Positions 20,514 through 31,649 of a DNA stretch of 64,000 nt are shown in pieces. The stretch covers positions 167,223,739 through 167,287,738 of the forward strand of contig JAUPFV010000002.1 of the NCBI GenBank assembly GCA_036936605.1. The letters run 5' to 3'. The notes under the pieces are model-generated. The model ran no database searches and had not been told where the DNA came from. It saw nothing but the letters and a program-made list of their open reading frames with translations. The translations under genes were made by a program, and so were the position numbers. This DNA comes from Limnanthes douglasii subsp. nivea (taxonomy: Eukaryota > Streptophyta > Magnoliopsida > Brassicales > Limnanthaceae). The stretch's first letter is position 1. Each line of letters starts with the position of its first letter.

Positions 20514-23387
20514 TTAGGGCCATTTGCTTTCAGTTTTCTCTTTACCGTCACCTTTCTCTTGAATTTCCCCTTCCCCTTCGTCTTGCTTTGGATCCTTAGT
20601 ATCGGCATCTGAGCTTTCATCAGTCTCTTCATTCGAATCAAATCCACTTGGTGAAGAAATGACGAGTTTATCACCATAAGCCGAAGTGTGAAAGGGTATA
20701 TCTTCGTATGGTATGAACCTCCACAAATCTCCAAGATAATTTTTTGGAAACGTTTAGCGGAATAACAAGACCATGTCTAATTTAATACTTGCATCCCTAC
20801 TTTCCATAGAATCCAATACCCTAACAACATACTTATCCACTACAGCTACTATCTCTAAAGTCTGGCACTCTTTCAGGGAAGTAATATCTCCTTCTTTATT
20901 TTTAAGAAGTTCCTCTAACTTTTTCTTCTCCTTGGATAATTGATTGATGGTAATTTCATTAATGATGTGTTGATGTTTTAAAGACTTGATCTCTTTAGAA
21001 GTAGTTGTTTGCAGTTCGGTATACTTGGTTCGGGGTTCTTCTTGGTCGACCTTAGCCTGATTCAAATAAGTACTCAGTTGTTCTTTTTCTTTGCCCAAAG
21101 TTTCGACCTTTTTCCGTTCGACTATGAGGGAATCCTTCAAGACTTGATTGTCAGTTTTAAGGGAAAATATCCTTAGCCTGAGCTATGACTCGTCTTTCCA
21201 AGTTAATTATTGGTCTTATAAAGCCTAAGATTGCATGACACAAAGGATCATGCTCACTGGATACTTCAAAAAATTCACCCTCATAAATCACTATATTAGC
21301 TATGGTGGTTGATTGGGGGAAGGTTCGGTCAAAATCATCCTTGTCAAACTCACTGAAATACATGTTGCCAAGGTCCACTAAATAGACTTCACCTTCAACG
21401 GAAAGTGGATCTGCTGTGGGAAACATTAGAGAGAGAGGGTCAACATGTACTTTTTCTTGGGGAATAATTTTAGTATGAGGGGTAGGACGAATGACCTCAG
21501 GTCGGAGTATTATCTATGACCTCATGGTTTCCTTCTTCTTCTTTTCTGCCATTTTATGACTCCCCTCCCTGCGTCTATTCTGACCATCTTTCTTCTTAAT
21601 TTGTGGTGAATGGTGTGGCCCTTTGGCCTTGCCTAATGTAACAACAACTTCCTCCAATAGAGGAGCGTTAATTCCTTTTGGATTTCCCGAACTACCCACA
21701 TTGGAAATCTGGTAGGATGCGTAAACCTTTTTTTTCTTTTCTCTCTTCTTCATCTTATCTAAGTGGATATGGGATTTATTCCTACCTGGCAAGAAAATTT
21801 TACCATCCCGTCCCTCGATTCTTTTAAGAATAATATCCAATGAGGGGGGAATAGTGAGTTTTTCCCAAATGAGCTACCTATTTGAGCTCGTACTCTATAA
21901 ATGAGCCCTTACCATGTTTCTTGCAGTTAAGCAGTTATGAAAGGCAAGACCCAGATTTTCTGTGGCCCATTTATTTAGTTTGGTGAAAGTAGTTTTTCCA
22001 TTTTCTAAATGGTCTAAAAACATCTTTGAAAATACTACAAAATAAATCCAATATTAGAAGATAAATCCAATGTAAAAAATAACATCAAAACATGGTTAAG
22101 GGCATCCGAATGGTGATTAACTGAGCTTTTCCAATTTCTGGTCAATAAGCTTGGATTCCTTTTGGATGTGATCTTCTTAACATTCTCCTAAGCCTCACTA
22201 ATATAGAGAAATTGAGTCTTTCATGGTTTTTCTGCCTCCAGTAAATCATTAACCACTTCCTAATCATATGCCATGTTATAGTTTTAGAAGGGGATGTAGT
22301 GATTTTGACACAAATTAGCCACAACAACAAACTCCTCCACAGGCATCAGATTTTTTGATAACCTTGAAGCTATAATGCTTGCCAATAGTGTGTACCAATC
22401 ATTATGGCTTAATTTACTTGGGCAATGCCTCACCAGATGAAAATATATTACCATCTCTGGGTCCAAAGAGAACCGAATGCCCCAATTAAGCACTTTGGTG
22501 TACATTACTATTTGTCCAACTTTAAAATCCATCAGAATGTTTGGAGTAATGGGAATCCTTACTTTAACAAACTCTGTAAAGCCCCATTTTTTCCTAATTC
22601 TGTCTAGTTGGGCATTATGGATATACACGTAGGAAATTTTTTGAAGGACTAGTAAATACTTAACACTAACCTTGGAAAAATTAGACCCCACTTTCCTCTC
22701 GAGGCACTCCAGATGTTGTTCGATATTAGGCAGCCCTACTTTCTCTCTTGTTTTCTTAACCACTTTTGTATTACCAGTATTTCTGGAGGTCTTTAAGGGG
22801 GTATCTTCCCATTAGCGTCCCTGTGATCCTCCATTATTTGTGACAGTTGGTCGACCGATTTGGATCTGATATCCTCCTTTGCAGTTAGAGAAAGCTCTGT
22901 AGGTGAAAGTGATGTATTTGGATCCATAGTAAGCGAAACATAAATCTTTACTATGCTATAACCTTCAGTAGGATTTTCAACATCTCTGGTAGATGGAGTT
23001 GTATTTTTGGCTTTGTAAATCCTGTTAACTCTTCGTGGTGTGACATTTTCTGTATCTGACCACATTGCAATAAATGGTGATGGGTTTTTGCTGTTGGTAA
23101 CGGGCTTCACTTTGGTAAACGATTTTTTAGGTAATTGAATTGATGGTTCAAGATTTGGCACAGATGAAACAAATTTTGGTACAATTGAGACAAAAGAGGT
23201 TTTTCTACAAATTAATGATAAGTTAGAAGAAGATGAACTCCATTTTGGCTCCGGTATCATTTGTATGATCAATCCACCCGGGGAAGCAGGTAGTCCGATG
23301 GTGATTCTTGCTTATTTTTTCTTTCTTTCCAATTCAGACAAATTCATCAAACCTCATTTAACCAAGGTAATTCTAGTTGTGAACATA
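20514..23387 (-). pseudogene. Antisense ORF (aORF) of element A, with a probable intron
   Basis: Starts at 23387 with MFTTRITLVK and LMNLSELERKKK, matching B and D, but stops interrupt it at once. Next come a Ser/Lys-rich part (23272-22793), a conserved domain (22763-22284: KVSVKYLLVLQKISYVYIH, then NWGIRFSLDPEMVIYFHLV and SHNDWYTLLASIIASRL), a probable 87-nt intron (22035-22121), a WATENLGLAFHN block, a Lys-rich linker (21840-21514), a coiled-coil-like part (21140-20754) and EDIPFHTSAYGD with an acidic end. It lies opposite to gag-pol. The conserved domain looks like the family annotated as putative gypsy-type transposon protein. The molecular role is unknown. Confidence 0.75.
22035..22121 (-). 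other. Probable intron in the antisense ORF of A
   Basis: On the minus strand the conserved frame SKRNPSLLTRNWKSS breaks at GCTCA/GTTAATC (donor at 22121) and resumes after TTTATTTTGTAG/TATTTTC (acceptor ending 22035) as FSKMFLDHLENGK and TFTKLNKWATENLG. B has an equivalent break at the same point. A T-rich tract precedes the acceptor. Inferred from two copies only. Confidence 0.5.
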
Positions 23388-23798
23388 AAAGTTCTGAGAA
23401 CGATTAAACTAAAAACAAACTGATGATTTGAAGTTTATCTCTCTAGAAATTGAATTCATTTTTTTTTCTCTCACTCTAGGACTGGAAACAGTAAAACAGT
23501 CGCACTTATATACTTGAGAAAATCACTTGAGTGTTTTACCAAGGAAGATGAATTCTTTGATTAATGATTAAGGGCTATTAACCATAAACGGATTACTTTT
23601 TGAAGGATAGGTGCAAGTGCCTAGGAAAAATGCCCGAAAGATCTACTTAGAGAATGACACGTGTAAGCGGAAGTTACTTTTTAAAGTTGCGACCTTTGAG
23701 TTTTTTCTGGTAATAAAGAATCACTCTGGGCCCTGATCGAATTTTTGCTATAATGGTTAGCTCTTCCAATTTATTTTTAAAAGACCTAAATGGGCTAA
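23388..23798 (-). promoter_or_regulatory. Leader and candidate antisense promoter of the A aORF
   Basis: Between the aORF start (23387) and the 3' LTR (23799). Read on the minus strand, AAGTATATAAGTGCG (complement of about 23500-23514) is a good TATA-like box about 120 bp before the start codon. A purine-rich tract (ACCTAAATGGGCTAA on the plus strand, 23784-23798) touches the LTR and would be the PPT of A. Confidence 0.4.
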
Positions 23799-24173
23799 TG
23801 ATGAGTTCAAATATTATTGGAAGTGAACGTTAGAACTATCTGAAGGGGTAGTTCAGACATGATCATCAAAGTTCGATGGATGAACAGTGAGCTCAAGTGG
23901 GTTCTCACTCCACTATGTGCTAAACCATTTTTTGGTCTTGGGATTTGAAGTCTTTAAAGCTGACCCAAATCCAAGATCCGACCCAAACGTCCCATGGGTC
24001 CTAAAACAAAAACATAAATACCCCAACCAACCACATTAAATAGGTTGGACTTTTTTATAGAAACATAATTACTAGCATACACCTCTCATATCTCTCTACC
24101 TTCTACTTAAGAATTTAATACCTAGTTGATAAATTACCCAAAAATACCCTTCGATTAGAAGTCATACGCACCA
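23799..24173 (+). repeat. 3' LTR of element A
   Basis: Starts TGATGAGTTCAA and ends GCACCA at 24173, followed by the target duplication GGTTT. Contains AACATAAATACC (about 24009-24020) as a TATA-like box. Carries about 22 bp (around 24040) that the 5' copy lacks. Confidence 0.9.
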
Positions 24174-24640
24174 GGTTTAATGCATGTTTTACAACTGGTT
24201 TAATATATATTTCACATTTGGTTTGATGCATGTTTCTTGACTTGCCTATATTGAAACCAATTCCAATATTGGGGCAATCTACTTCAAACCCATCGTCCAA
24301 TAAACATAAAAATAGTAGATGACACGTTGCCTCATGGCCCTAACAAGAAAGCACATAAAGAAAAAACATGAACTACTAGAAAGAAGTAATGCAAGATGAG
24401 GTGATGAATACTGTTTATGAAAAAACGTTTATTGAAGCTAAATAATACACAATATAAGGTCAATAATGTACATAAAAAGGTAGGAAATGCATATCATAAG
24501 ATGAATAATGTAGATAACTACATGTTTAACATTTCGAAACTCTCAATTGGATTACTTAATGCATGTTCATATTTTGCAACTCACAAATATTTTAATGTAT
24601 ATTATATATGCTTATATATATAATTTATGTGATTTCTAAA
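24174..24640 (+). repeat. Dispersed TGTTTCACA-motif repeat, copy 2
   Basis: GCATGTTTTACAACTGGTTT, TATATTTCACATTTGGTTTG and GCATGTTTCTTGACTTGCC follow directly after element A. A further run at 24530-24620 has CATGTTCATATTTTGCAACT. This continues the array left of A (13330-14069), so A split it. No gene; the 61-residue minus frame at 24115-24300 crosses the LTR edge and is chance. Confidence 0.6.
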
Positions 24641-25688
24641 CATAGACTTTTATATATCTGTCATTCATTATGATGAAATCCTAACAAGACCTGCTAAGTT
24701 AATAGTTATTTGAACATGCAGTAGCAATCATTTTTATTAATTTCACATTTGTGAGTCATAGATAAATTATTATGTCTAAACAATATTTGAAAGTAGATAT
24801 CCATTAATATTGGATAAGATGTTTAACAAAGGGTTTACAAATTTTAATGTGAAAATGATAAGGGTACACATTTTTTTAATCATTGTAATCACTACTGGAG
24901 AAATCATATTTTATAGCAGGGTAAAAAATATTTAAATTGTCGCAAATATGTTGTTAATGTATCTTAACAACCATCTTACAATGGTATTCCATCATTATAT
25001 CGTCGTCACTAATAAAAATGATTTGCGACTGATTTAACACATAATTTGTATCCCAAGGGTTTTGCAACTGGCCTCTGTTGATAATTTTACCCGATATCCT
25101 GGCAAACGCCTTGTAAATACATTGCAAACACCTCATTTCCTATTTATTTATAATCGTGTCGTAAATATTAAGGTCAATCTAATAAAATTATTTGAATGAT
25201 GTTGCTAAAGTAATTGAATTCTGTAGTATATTTGAAGGTTGTTGTTAATTTATTTGAATATTATTGTTAAGCATCTTAAATTTTATTACAACTAGACACA
25301 TATTAAAATGTCTTAAAGCGTATTTACAAACTAAAAAATAAGTATCCTAATTAATAGATAACAATTAAATCAACCAATTTTATTAAACTTTAATATTTAC
25401 ATGAGTATGAATTACATGAAAATTTAATATAAAGCTAAAAACTTTTTTACTCCAAATTTTCACAAAAATCAATAATATTAATGTGTTTTTAACACTGGTC
25501 TGCGTAAAACTACAAAAGCAAAATAACATAATCAAAATGTTAATAAAAAATCTAAGCAACAAAAGAAAAAAATATTGCTAAATTGCATTTAAAATAAATC
25601 TATATAGATGATAGCATCTTCTGTGACCATTTCTAAAAGTTTTTTATATATATATATGACATGTGTCGTATCTTAATACATAAAGTGG

Positions 25689-26112
25689 TGTAGCCCAACA
25701 AGGCCATAGCTACCTAACGATTCTGAACAAACGAAAACGGACAATACTACTACACCAAAATATCAGATTTTGGCACTTCAAGTACTCAAACTTAAGATCT
25801 TAACAAGCCCACATAGTTATTGTACTATTTTCTTAAAAAAATTAATTACTCTTTGATTTATTTAAAATAGCTCAGCAAGTTCAAATGGCTTCCGATTTGG
25901 CTGGACCGTAATTTGTTGCATTATGAATATTTATGTAATTTTGGATTACAGTTTGGATGTGTTTTGTATTTAATCCTTAAAACCCTATTTACTCACCAAA
26001 GTTTTTCAATTTGAGAATTATGTTCATGAACTTTTGAGTCTTGTACATCATAGGATTAGGTTTTAATAAGCTCTAATTCTTCTTTGTTACTTGGCCTATA
26101 CCATTTTCGGAT
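25689..26112 (+). repeat. 5' LTR of element H
   Basis: Starts TGTAGCCCAACAAGG. Aligns in order with 30300-30752. It lacks about 50 bp (the CGTCGAATTTCAAGAATATG region near 30418) present in the 3' copy. The end is near 26112; no clean PBS was recognised. Confidence 0.75.
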
Positions 26113-26304
26113 TAGAGCATCAGATTCCTGCACGTGAGCATTATGCCGTCGTGAAGAGATCGAAGAAAGAGCACCATGTCAATCACTGACATCTACTAAT
26201 GAGAGGATATGGATCATGCTAACGCACAACAATTCCAAATGATTGGTGAATAGATGAGCACGTTGGGTGAACAGATGAAACAAATGTAGATAACAATACA
26301 GATT

Positions 26305-27080
26305 ATGAGCACCGGATTTCGAGCTCCAGAGACGAGCAACCTACCATCGGGTTCTAAAAAAGGCTCCGCAGAGAGAGGAGAGCAAAGGTCTTATTCCTCT
26401 ACACATTCATCACAAACAGGTCGAGCTACTTATGGATCGAGATTTGATTCTAAAAACAAACAATCAATGACGGCTCTGGTTTGGACTCGAGATCTCAGAA
26501 TTCCATGGGGTCTTTTTCCTGAAGTGTTTGTAGATTGGGTTGCATATGTAGAGGAAATCATGGGTTTCAAAAAGGTCACATACAATAAGAGGATGCAGTT
26601 GGTTGTAACCAAATTTCAGGGCCGAGCTGCATCGTGGTGTCAGAAGTTTAAACAAACCATGTTAAGGCAAGTTAAACGAAAAATATATACCCGAGATAAA
26701 CTTGTGAAACATCTTAGGCCGGATTTTTTACCTGATAACTATGCGATAATTATGTATCAACAATTACTGAACCTAAAGGATGGTTTAGATCTGTTGACGA
26801 ATATATTGAAGAATTTTGTAAGCTGAAAAGTCGTATCGATGTTACTGATTTGGATAATTAGTTGGTATCTCGTTACATTGGGGGAATGAGACCGCAATTT
26901 TAGGTCTCTTTAAACATGTTTGATCATGTCAATGTATCTGAAGCAAACCAACATGCCTTGCACCTGGAGAGACCCATCTCAAGAAGACCATATGATGGAG
27001 ATGTTGTGAGAGCATCGCCTACTAAAGCACCTAGTCGAGCTGGAACTTCTTCACAAGCAAAATGTTTTCGTTGTTATGAA
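26305..27080 (+). pseudogene. Gag of element H
   Basis: The open frame 26305-26826 (173 codons) contains PEVFVDWVAYVEEIMGFKK, MQLVVTKFQGRAASWCQKF and FLPDNYAIIMYQQLLNLKDG, the layout of the retrotransposon gag capsid domain. Further frames reach a zinc knuckle remnant at about 27060 (CFRCYE...HIVTHY, last Cys lost). Stops at 26824, 26860 and 27084 break it. Confidence 0.75.
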
Positions 27081-27082
27081 AT

Positions 27083-27960
27083 ATGACACATTGTGACGCA
27101 TTACTCGACACAACCACAAAGATAAAGGGTTTGTTCACAGAAGATGCTGATATTCAATTTCAGGGCGAGCCAATGCATGATGAAGAAGAGGAAAACATTG
27201 TTGATGAACTTACCGTGAAAAACATATATACATGGGACATTGGGCAATCGTTGGTTATAAGGTGTGTTTGTCTTAAGGCATTAAAGGAGAGAGATAGTGA
27301 TGATTGGTTGATGAACAATATATTTCAGTCCACTTGCATCATTGGAGGAAAAATGTGCAAATTTGTTATAGATTTAGGGAGTTGCAAAATATATTTTCTA
27401 AAGAAGTTGTGCCAAAATTGGCGCTGAAGACTGAGAATCACCCCAGTGTCTACAAGCTCTCCTAGCTAAAAAAAGGAACTGAGGTAACCGTTTCTCAGTG
27501 TTGTCTTGTATATTTTTCTATTAGTGGTTATAAGGATAAGTTATTGTGTGATGTTCTTAATATGTATGCCTGTCACCTTCTGTTGGAGCGTTCATGGCAA
27601 TTTGATAGGAATTGCACGTTTAACGGTAGAAAAAATAGTTACAGCTTTATATGGAATAATAATAAAGTAACGTTAGTGCCATGTAGGGAAGTGACCCAAA
27701 AACCTGCACTTACCTCGTCACAAAAGTCTAGGAAGAATTTTTTTGCTTGTAGAACATTTTTAGAACAAGAAAATGATTATAGATTGCGTATTTACTTGTT
27801 GTCAAAGAATCTGATAATGACCCCTTTGTTGGTATACCTAAGCGAGTTTGCCTATTGTTGTTATAGTTTGTTGATGTATTTCAAGAAGAATTGCTTGCCG
27901 GTCTTCCTCCATTATAAGACATTCAACATCAGATTGATTTAGTGTCTAACACTAGCCTTC
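27083..27960 (+). pseudogene. Protease and linker region of element H
   Basis: The frame 27083-27427 has STCIIGGKMCKFVIDLGSCK. The retroviral-type aspartic protease site would be Asp-Ser/Thr-Gly; here it reads D-L-G at about 27370, so it is probably dead. A following frame (27544-27942) has LLLERSWQFDRNCTFNGRKN, which matches the C-terminal protease/linker of such elements. Confidence 0.65.
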
Positions 27961-29060
27961 CGAACTGTTCGCACTACAGAATGAGTCTGAAAGGGCATGA
28001 TGAGCTGACAAGGTAGGTCAAAGAGTTATTGACTAAGGGAAATGTGCATGAAAGCTTTAGTCCTTGTGTAGTCCCGACATTGTTAGCACCTAGAAAATAT
28101 AGTTCGATGCGGATGTGCATGGATAGTCGATCTAACAACAAAATTACAATCATATACCGTTTTCCCATTCCCAGACTCGACGAGTTGTTTGATCAACTGA
28201 GCGGTGCACAAGAATTAACGAAGCTAATATCGTTCGAGTGGATGATAATATCGTTTGGCCTTTCTAATGCACAGAGTACTTTCATGAACATTATGAATCA
28301 GGTTTTGTTTTTCTCTATTGGTAAAGTTTTGGTTGTCTATTTTGATGGCATGCTGATTTATTGCATTAGTGAAGAACTCCATTTACGTTATTTGTGTGAA
28401 GTCTTATCTGTCTCGAGGCTCGAGAAGTTCTATGGCGGGTTGACCAAGTGTTCTTTTCTGACAAAGTCTGTCCTCTTCCTGATGGGTTGTTGGTGGATGA
28501 ATCTAATATTACAGCAGCTCATGACTCGGCACTACCGACATTTATCATCGAGGTCCAATCATTTCATCGGTTGGTGTCATTTTTTGGACGATTTATTCAC
28601 AACTTTAGCACTATCATGGCATCTATTACATATTGCACGAAAGGGAAAACCTTTAGTTGGACTCTATATGTAGAAACGACATTTGAAGAAAATAAGATAC
28701 GACTGACCACCACACCTATACTGGTTTTACCTGATTTTTCTACATGATTTAGGACTGTACTGAGCCAATAGAGGCGCCCATTCACCTATTTCAGTGAGAA
28801 GTTAAGTGCGGCCAAACTCAACTACAACAACTTGTACATTGAGTTCTACACAGTGGTTCGGGCTTTGAAACACTGGAGTTCATATTCCGCCTAAAATAAT
28901 TTTGTACTGTATACTGATCACGATGTATTGAAGCATCTATAAAGTCAAAATAAACTCTCTACATGCGCGGTTGATAGTATTTATCCAATACTTCACTTTT
29001 TCTACCAAGCATACATCTGGAGCAGTTAACCGTGTATTGGATGCATTGAGCAGGCAGAGT
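27961..29060 (+). pseudogene. Reverse transcriptase and RNase H of element H
   Basis: Frame 28029-28673 includes NVHESFSPCVVPTLLAPRK, RMCMDSRSNNKITIIYRFP and FGLSNAQSTFMNIMNQVL. The catalytic box reads Y-F-D-G (28338-28349), with the second Asp mutated to Gly. The part between QELTKLISF and EWMIISF is shortened (about 28224-28240), so a piece of the fingers/palm is deleted. The connection domain follows (28448-28747, SFFGRFIHNF) and then RNase H pieces (FTYFSEKLSAAKLNYNN; GAVNRVLDALSRQ at about 29019-29057). Stops at 28671 and 28745. Confidence 0.8.
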
Positions 29061-29182
29061 ATGATGATATGTATGGAAACAGGGCTTGTTGGGTTTGAGA
29101 TGGTGAAATATTTATTCGAACTGATTTGTATTTTGGTCCCATCTTGGAAGATATTGGGGCGGGTTTGAGGACCGATGTTTAA

Positions 29183-30290
29183 ATGAGTAGTGACTATATG
29201 TTCAAATCTATTATGTATTCTTGCAGGAAGTTTGAGATTTTGATAGTGCATGAGAAGCATAATGAAGGGAATGGTGGTCGGGATCAGACCCTACATTCTA
29301 TATCTTGCCAGTTTTATTGGCCTCAGTTGATGCGAAATGTTGCCCATTTCATGGTCGAGTGTCGCATTTGTCAGACGTCGAAGGGTACGACTTCATGTAC
29401 CTACCACTACCTATACCTGAATGACCATAGTAAAACGTGAGCATTGACTTTGTTTCTGGATTGTCAAGAACACAACAAGATAAGGATTATATATTTGTGG
29501 TTATTGACAAATTTTCTAGGATGACTTACTTTATCGCATGTAAGAAAATAATGGATGCCCTGAACGCCGCGACTTTCTACTCTAGAGAGGTCTATGAACA
29601 TCGTTTCTGACCGAGATCCTCGGTTTGTTGGTCAATTCTATAGTAGTTTATGGCATCTTACCCATATGAAGTTGAGCTTTAGCAGTGCCTATCAACCAGA
29701 GACGAATGAGCATATAGAGGTAACAAACCGGAATTTGGGAAAGATGTTGCGTACAAAGATGACTAGAAATTTGAAGTTGTGAGATTCAAAGCTCTATCAT
29801 GTTGAGTTTGCTAACAACAAACACTACAAAAGGAGTACAAGGCATAGTCCATTCACTATGGTCTATGGCTATAATTTGCGGTTTCCTTTAGATTTGGCAT
29901 TTCCAGCTATAGACAAGGTTCCTGTCATGGTCGAGTTCGCGATTGCTGAGGTATGGGAAATCCACGAGAACACGAGGAAACAACTCGAGGGCACGAGTGC
30001 AAGATACAAAGTTGTTGCAGACAGGAAATGCCGCCTAGTCGAGTTTGAAGTGGGCAATTTTGTGTGAGTTATCTTGACTATAGATCAGTACCCTGTCAAT
30101 AAGTACAACAAGTTGATTGCAAGGAAGGTGGGTCCATACAAAGTTGTAGAAAATATTAACCCAAATGTATAAAAGTTTAAGCTTCCCAGTCATATGAAGA
30201 CCCTTGACACATGAAGCACCTAGTTCCTCTTACCGATGCTGATGATGACGATGAAGCTCAGAATTCGATGGTGAGTTCTTTGCAGTGAGA
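29183..30290 (+). pseudogene. Integrase of element H
   Basis: The frame 29183-29440 carries the HHCC zinc-binding segment (VHEKHNEGNGGRDQ...FYWPQLMRNV...CRICQTSKG). In the core the catalytic Asp in VVIDKFSRM (29506-29508), Asp in VSDRDPRF (29609-29611) and Glu in HIEVTNRN (29717-29719) are all present, but in different frames. The part between the first and second Asp is shortened. The C-terminal part (29858-30067) has MVYGYNLRFPLDLAF and ADRKCRLVEFEVGNFV; the rest runs, broken, to about 30290. Confidence 0.8.
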
Positions 30291-30299
30291 AAATGATGA

Positions 30300-30752
30300 T
30301 GTAGCCCAAAAAACCTATAGTTACCCAACGATTTTGGACAAATACAAACAGGCCTTTCAGCTACACCGGATATCAGATTTTGGTACTTCAAGTACTCAAA
30401 CTGAAGATCTCGACGAACCCGTCGAATTTCAAGAATATGACGAAGGCCGTAAAGCCTCAAACAATTATTTTATTGTTTTTTTAAATGTTTAACTAATTTT
30501 CGAATTTATTTAAAATAGTCCAACAAATCTAAATGTTTTTAAATTTGGCTAGGCCATATTTTGTTGCATTATTGATATTTATGTAACGTTCGCTCTTTTA
30601 GCCCTAAAATCCTATTTTGTTAGGAGTTTTTATCCGTTTGAGAATTATTTTTTAAAACTTTTGAGTTTTATACCCCATAATTAGGGTTTAATTAATTCTA
30701 CTACTTTTTTTTTTGTTATTGGACCTCGACCCAAAAAATACTAAAAATTAGG
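30300..30752 (+). repeat. 3' LTR of element H
   Basis: Starts TGTAGCCCAAAAAACC. Shares the ordered blocks listed for the 5' LTR. Its outer edge is uncertain by about 20 bp. Confidence 0.75.
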
Positions 30753-31597
30753 TGCCGAAACTTTGTTAGAAGCAAAAAGTTAGTTTTGAAAAGTTTGTAG
30801 GAAAGGATCTTTAACATGTAAAGAGAACAAAGAGTATATTTATAAAAAAAACTCCAAATTTTGAATGTTTTCGTTTATTGGGTTATTTTTTCTTATAAGC
30901 CACAAGAACTAGCTTATTGAATGATATATAGTAGACCAAACCAAATATTTATTTTGCTTATAAGCCCATTAGTTCGATGAAACCAAACAAGCCCTAACTT
31001 TATGAGCTTACCGATCCAAGAGCTTCAACTGCACTTCTACGACTATCATCACAGACTATTCTAAATCACAGACCATTCTAAATGATTTCATTAGAAGCAT
31101 CCTCTCTTCTGTACGCAAAATTTTCTCTATCCCTCAATCAACCATCTCTATTTTAGGCTGCGAAAACATAATTCACTAATCAATAAGCAAAATAATGCAT
31201 ATATGGTAATCAAATGAATCCAAAGAGTATCCAGATAGAACAAAACAATAAAACAAAACAAATAATAGTCTAATGAGCTAATAGATTAACTAACTCCAAA
31301 AAATAAAGTCTAATTCTATTAATATGGAAATTCTCTAAATTATTTATTAGCATCTTGCACATGCATTTATAGACTAGTATAATGTAGACACCCTCTTAAA
31401 AAGAAACGTACATACAAAAAACTATTCAAGAGGAAATATACGTGAAGTAGACATATTTTGGGCAGCTCCAATAACCTTCAGAGTGTTTACCTTGCATCTC
31501 TAAAGCCTGCAGTGAAAAGACTCATAACTATTAATTTCTACTTTACAATGAACTTTCTATTTAAGATAGAAAATTTACAATCCTTATTATTATTATT

Positions 31598-31649
<52 letters not shown>

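Larger units (their letters stand above)
14065..24178 (+). mobile_element. Element A: 10.1-kb Tat-lineage Ty3/gypsy LTR retrotransposon with TSD
   Basis: The body is 14070-24173, flanked by an identical 5-bp target duplication GGTTT at 14065-14069 and 24174-24178. Order: 5' LTR, PBS, gag, protease, reverse transcriptase, RNase H, archaeal-type second RNase H, integrase, repeat-bearing 3' UTR, antisense ORF, purine-rich tract (ACCTAAATGGGCTAA), 3' LTR. The second RNase H and the antisense ORF place it in the Tat lineage (Ogre/Retand relatives). Many stops and shifts make it inactive. The LTRs differ at 10 of the first 101 positions by eye, mostly transitions, so insertion was not recent. It landed in the dispersed TGTTTCACA repeat. 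Confidence 0.92.
25689..30752 (+). mobile_element. Element H: Ty3/gypsy chromovirus-like LTR retrotransposon
   Basis: Both LTRs (25689-26112 and 30300-30752) start TGTAGCCC and share ATCAGATTTTGG, ACTTCAAGTACTCAAACT and TTATTTAAAATAG. Inside: gag (26305), protease, reverse transcriptase, RNase H, integrase, in the order usual for Ty3/gypsy. The SDRDPRF integrase style and FDGMLIY RT style are chromovirus-like; no chromodomain was recognised. LTR divergence is high by eye. I could not confirm a target duplication. Confidence 0.85.

Noticed and set aside
30880..31000. Possible MITE (CTTATAAGCC near one end, CCAAACAAGCCCTAAC near the other)
   Set aside because: The ends do not form a convincing terminal inverted repeat and no target duplication could be matched.
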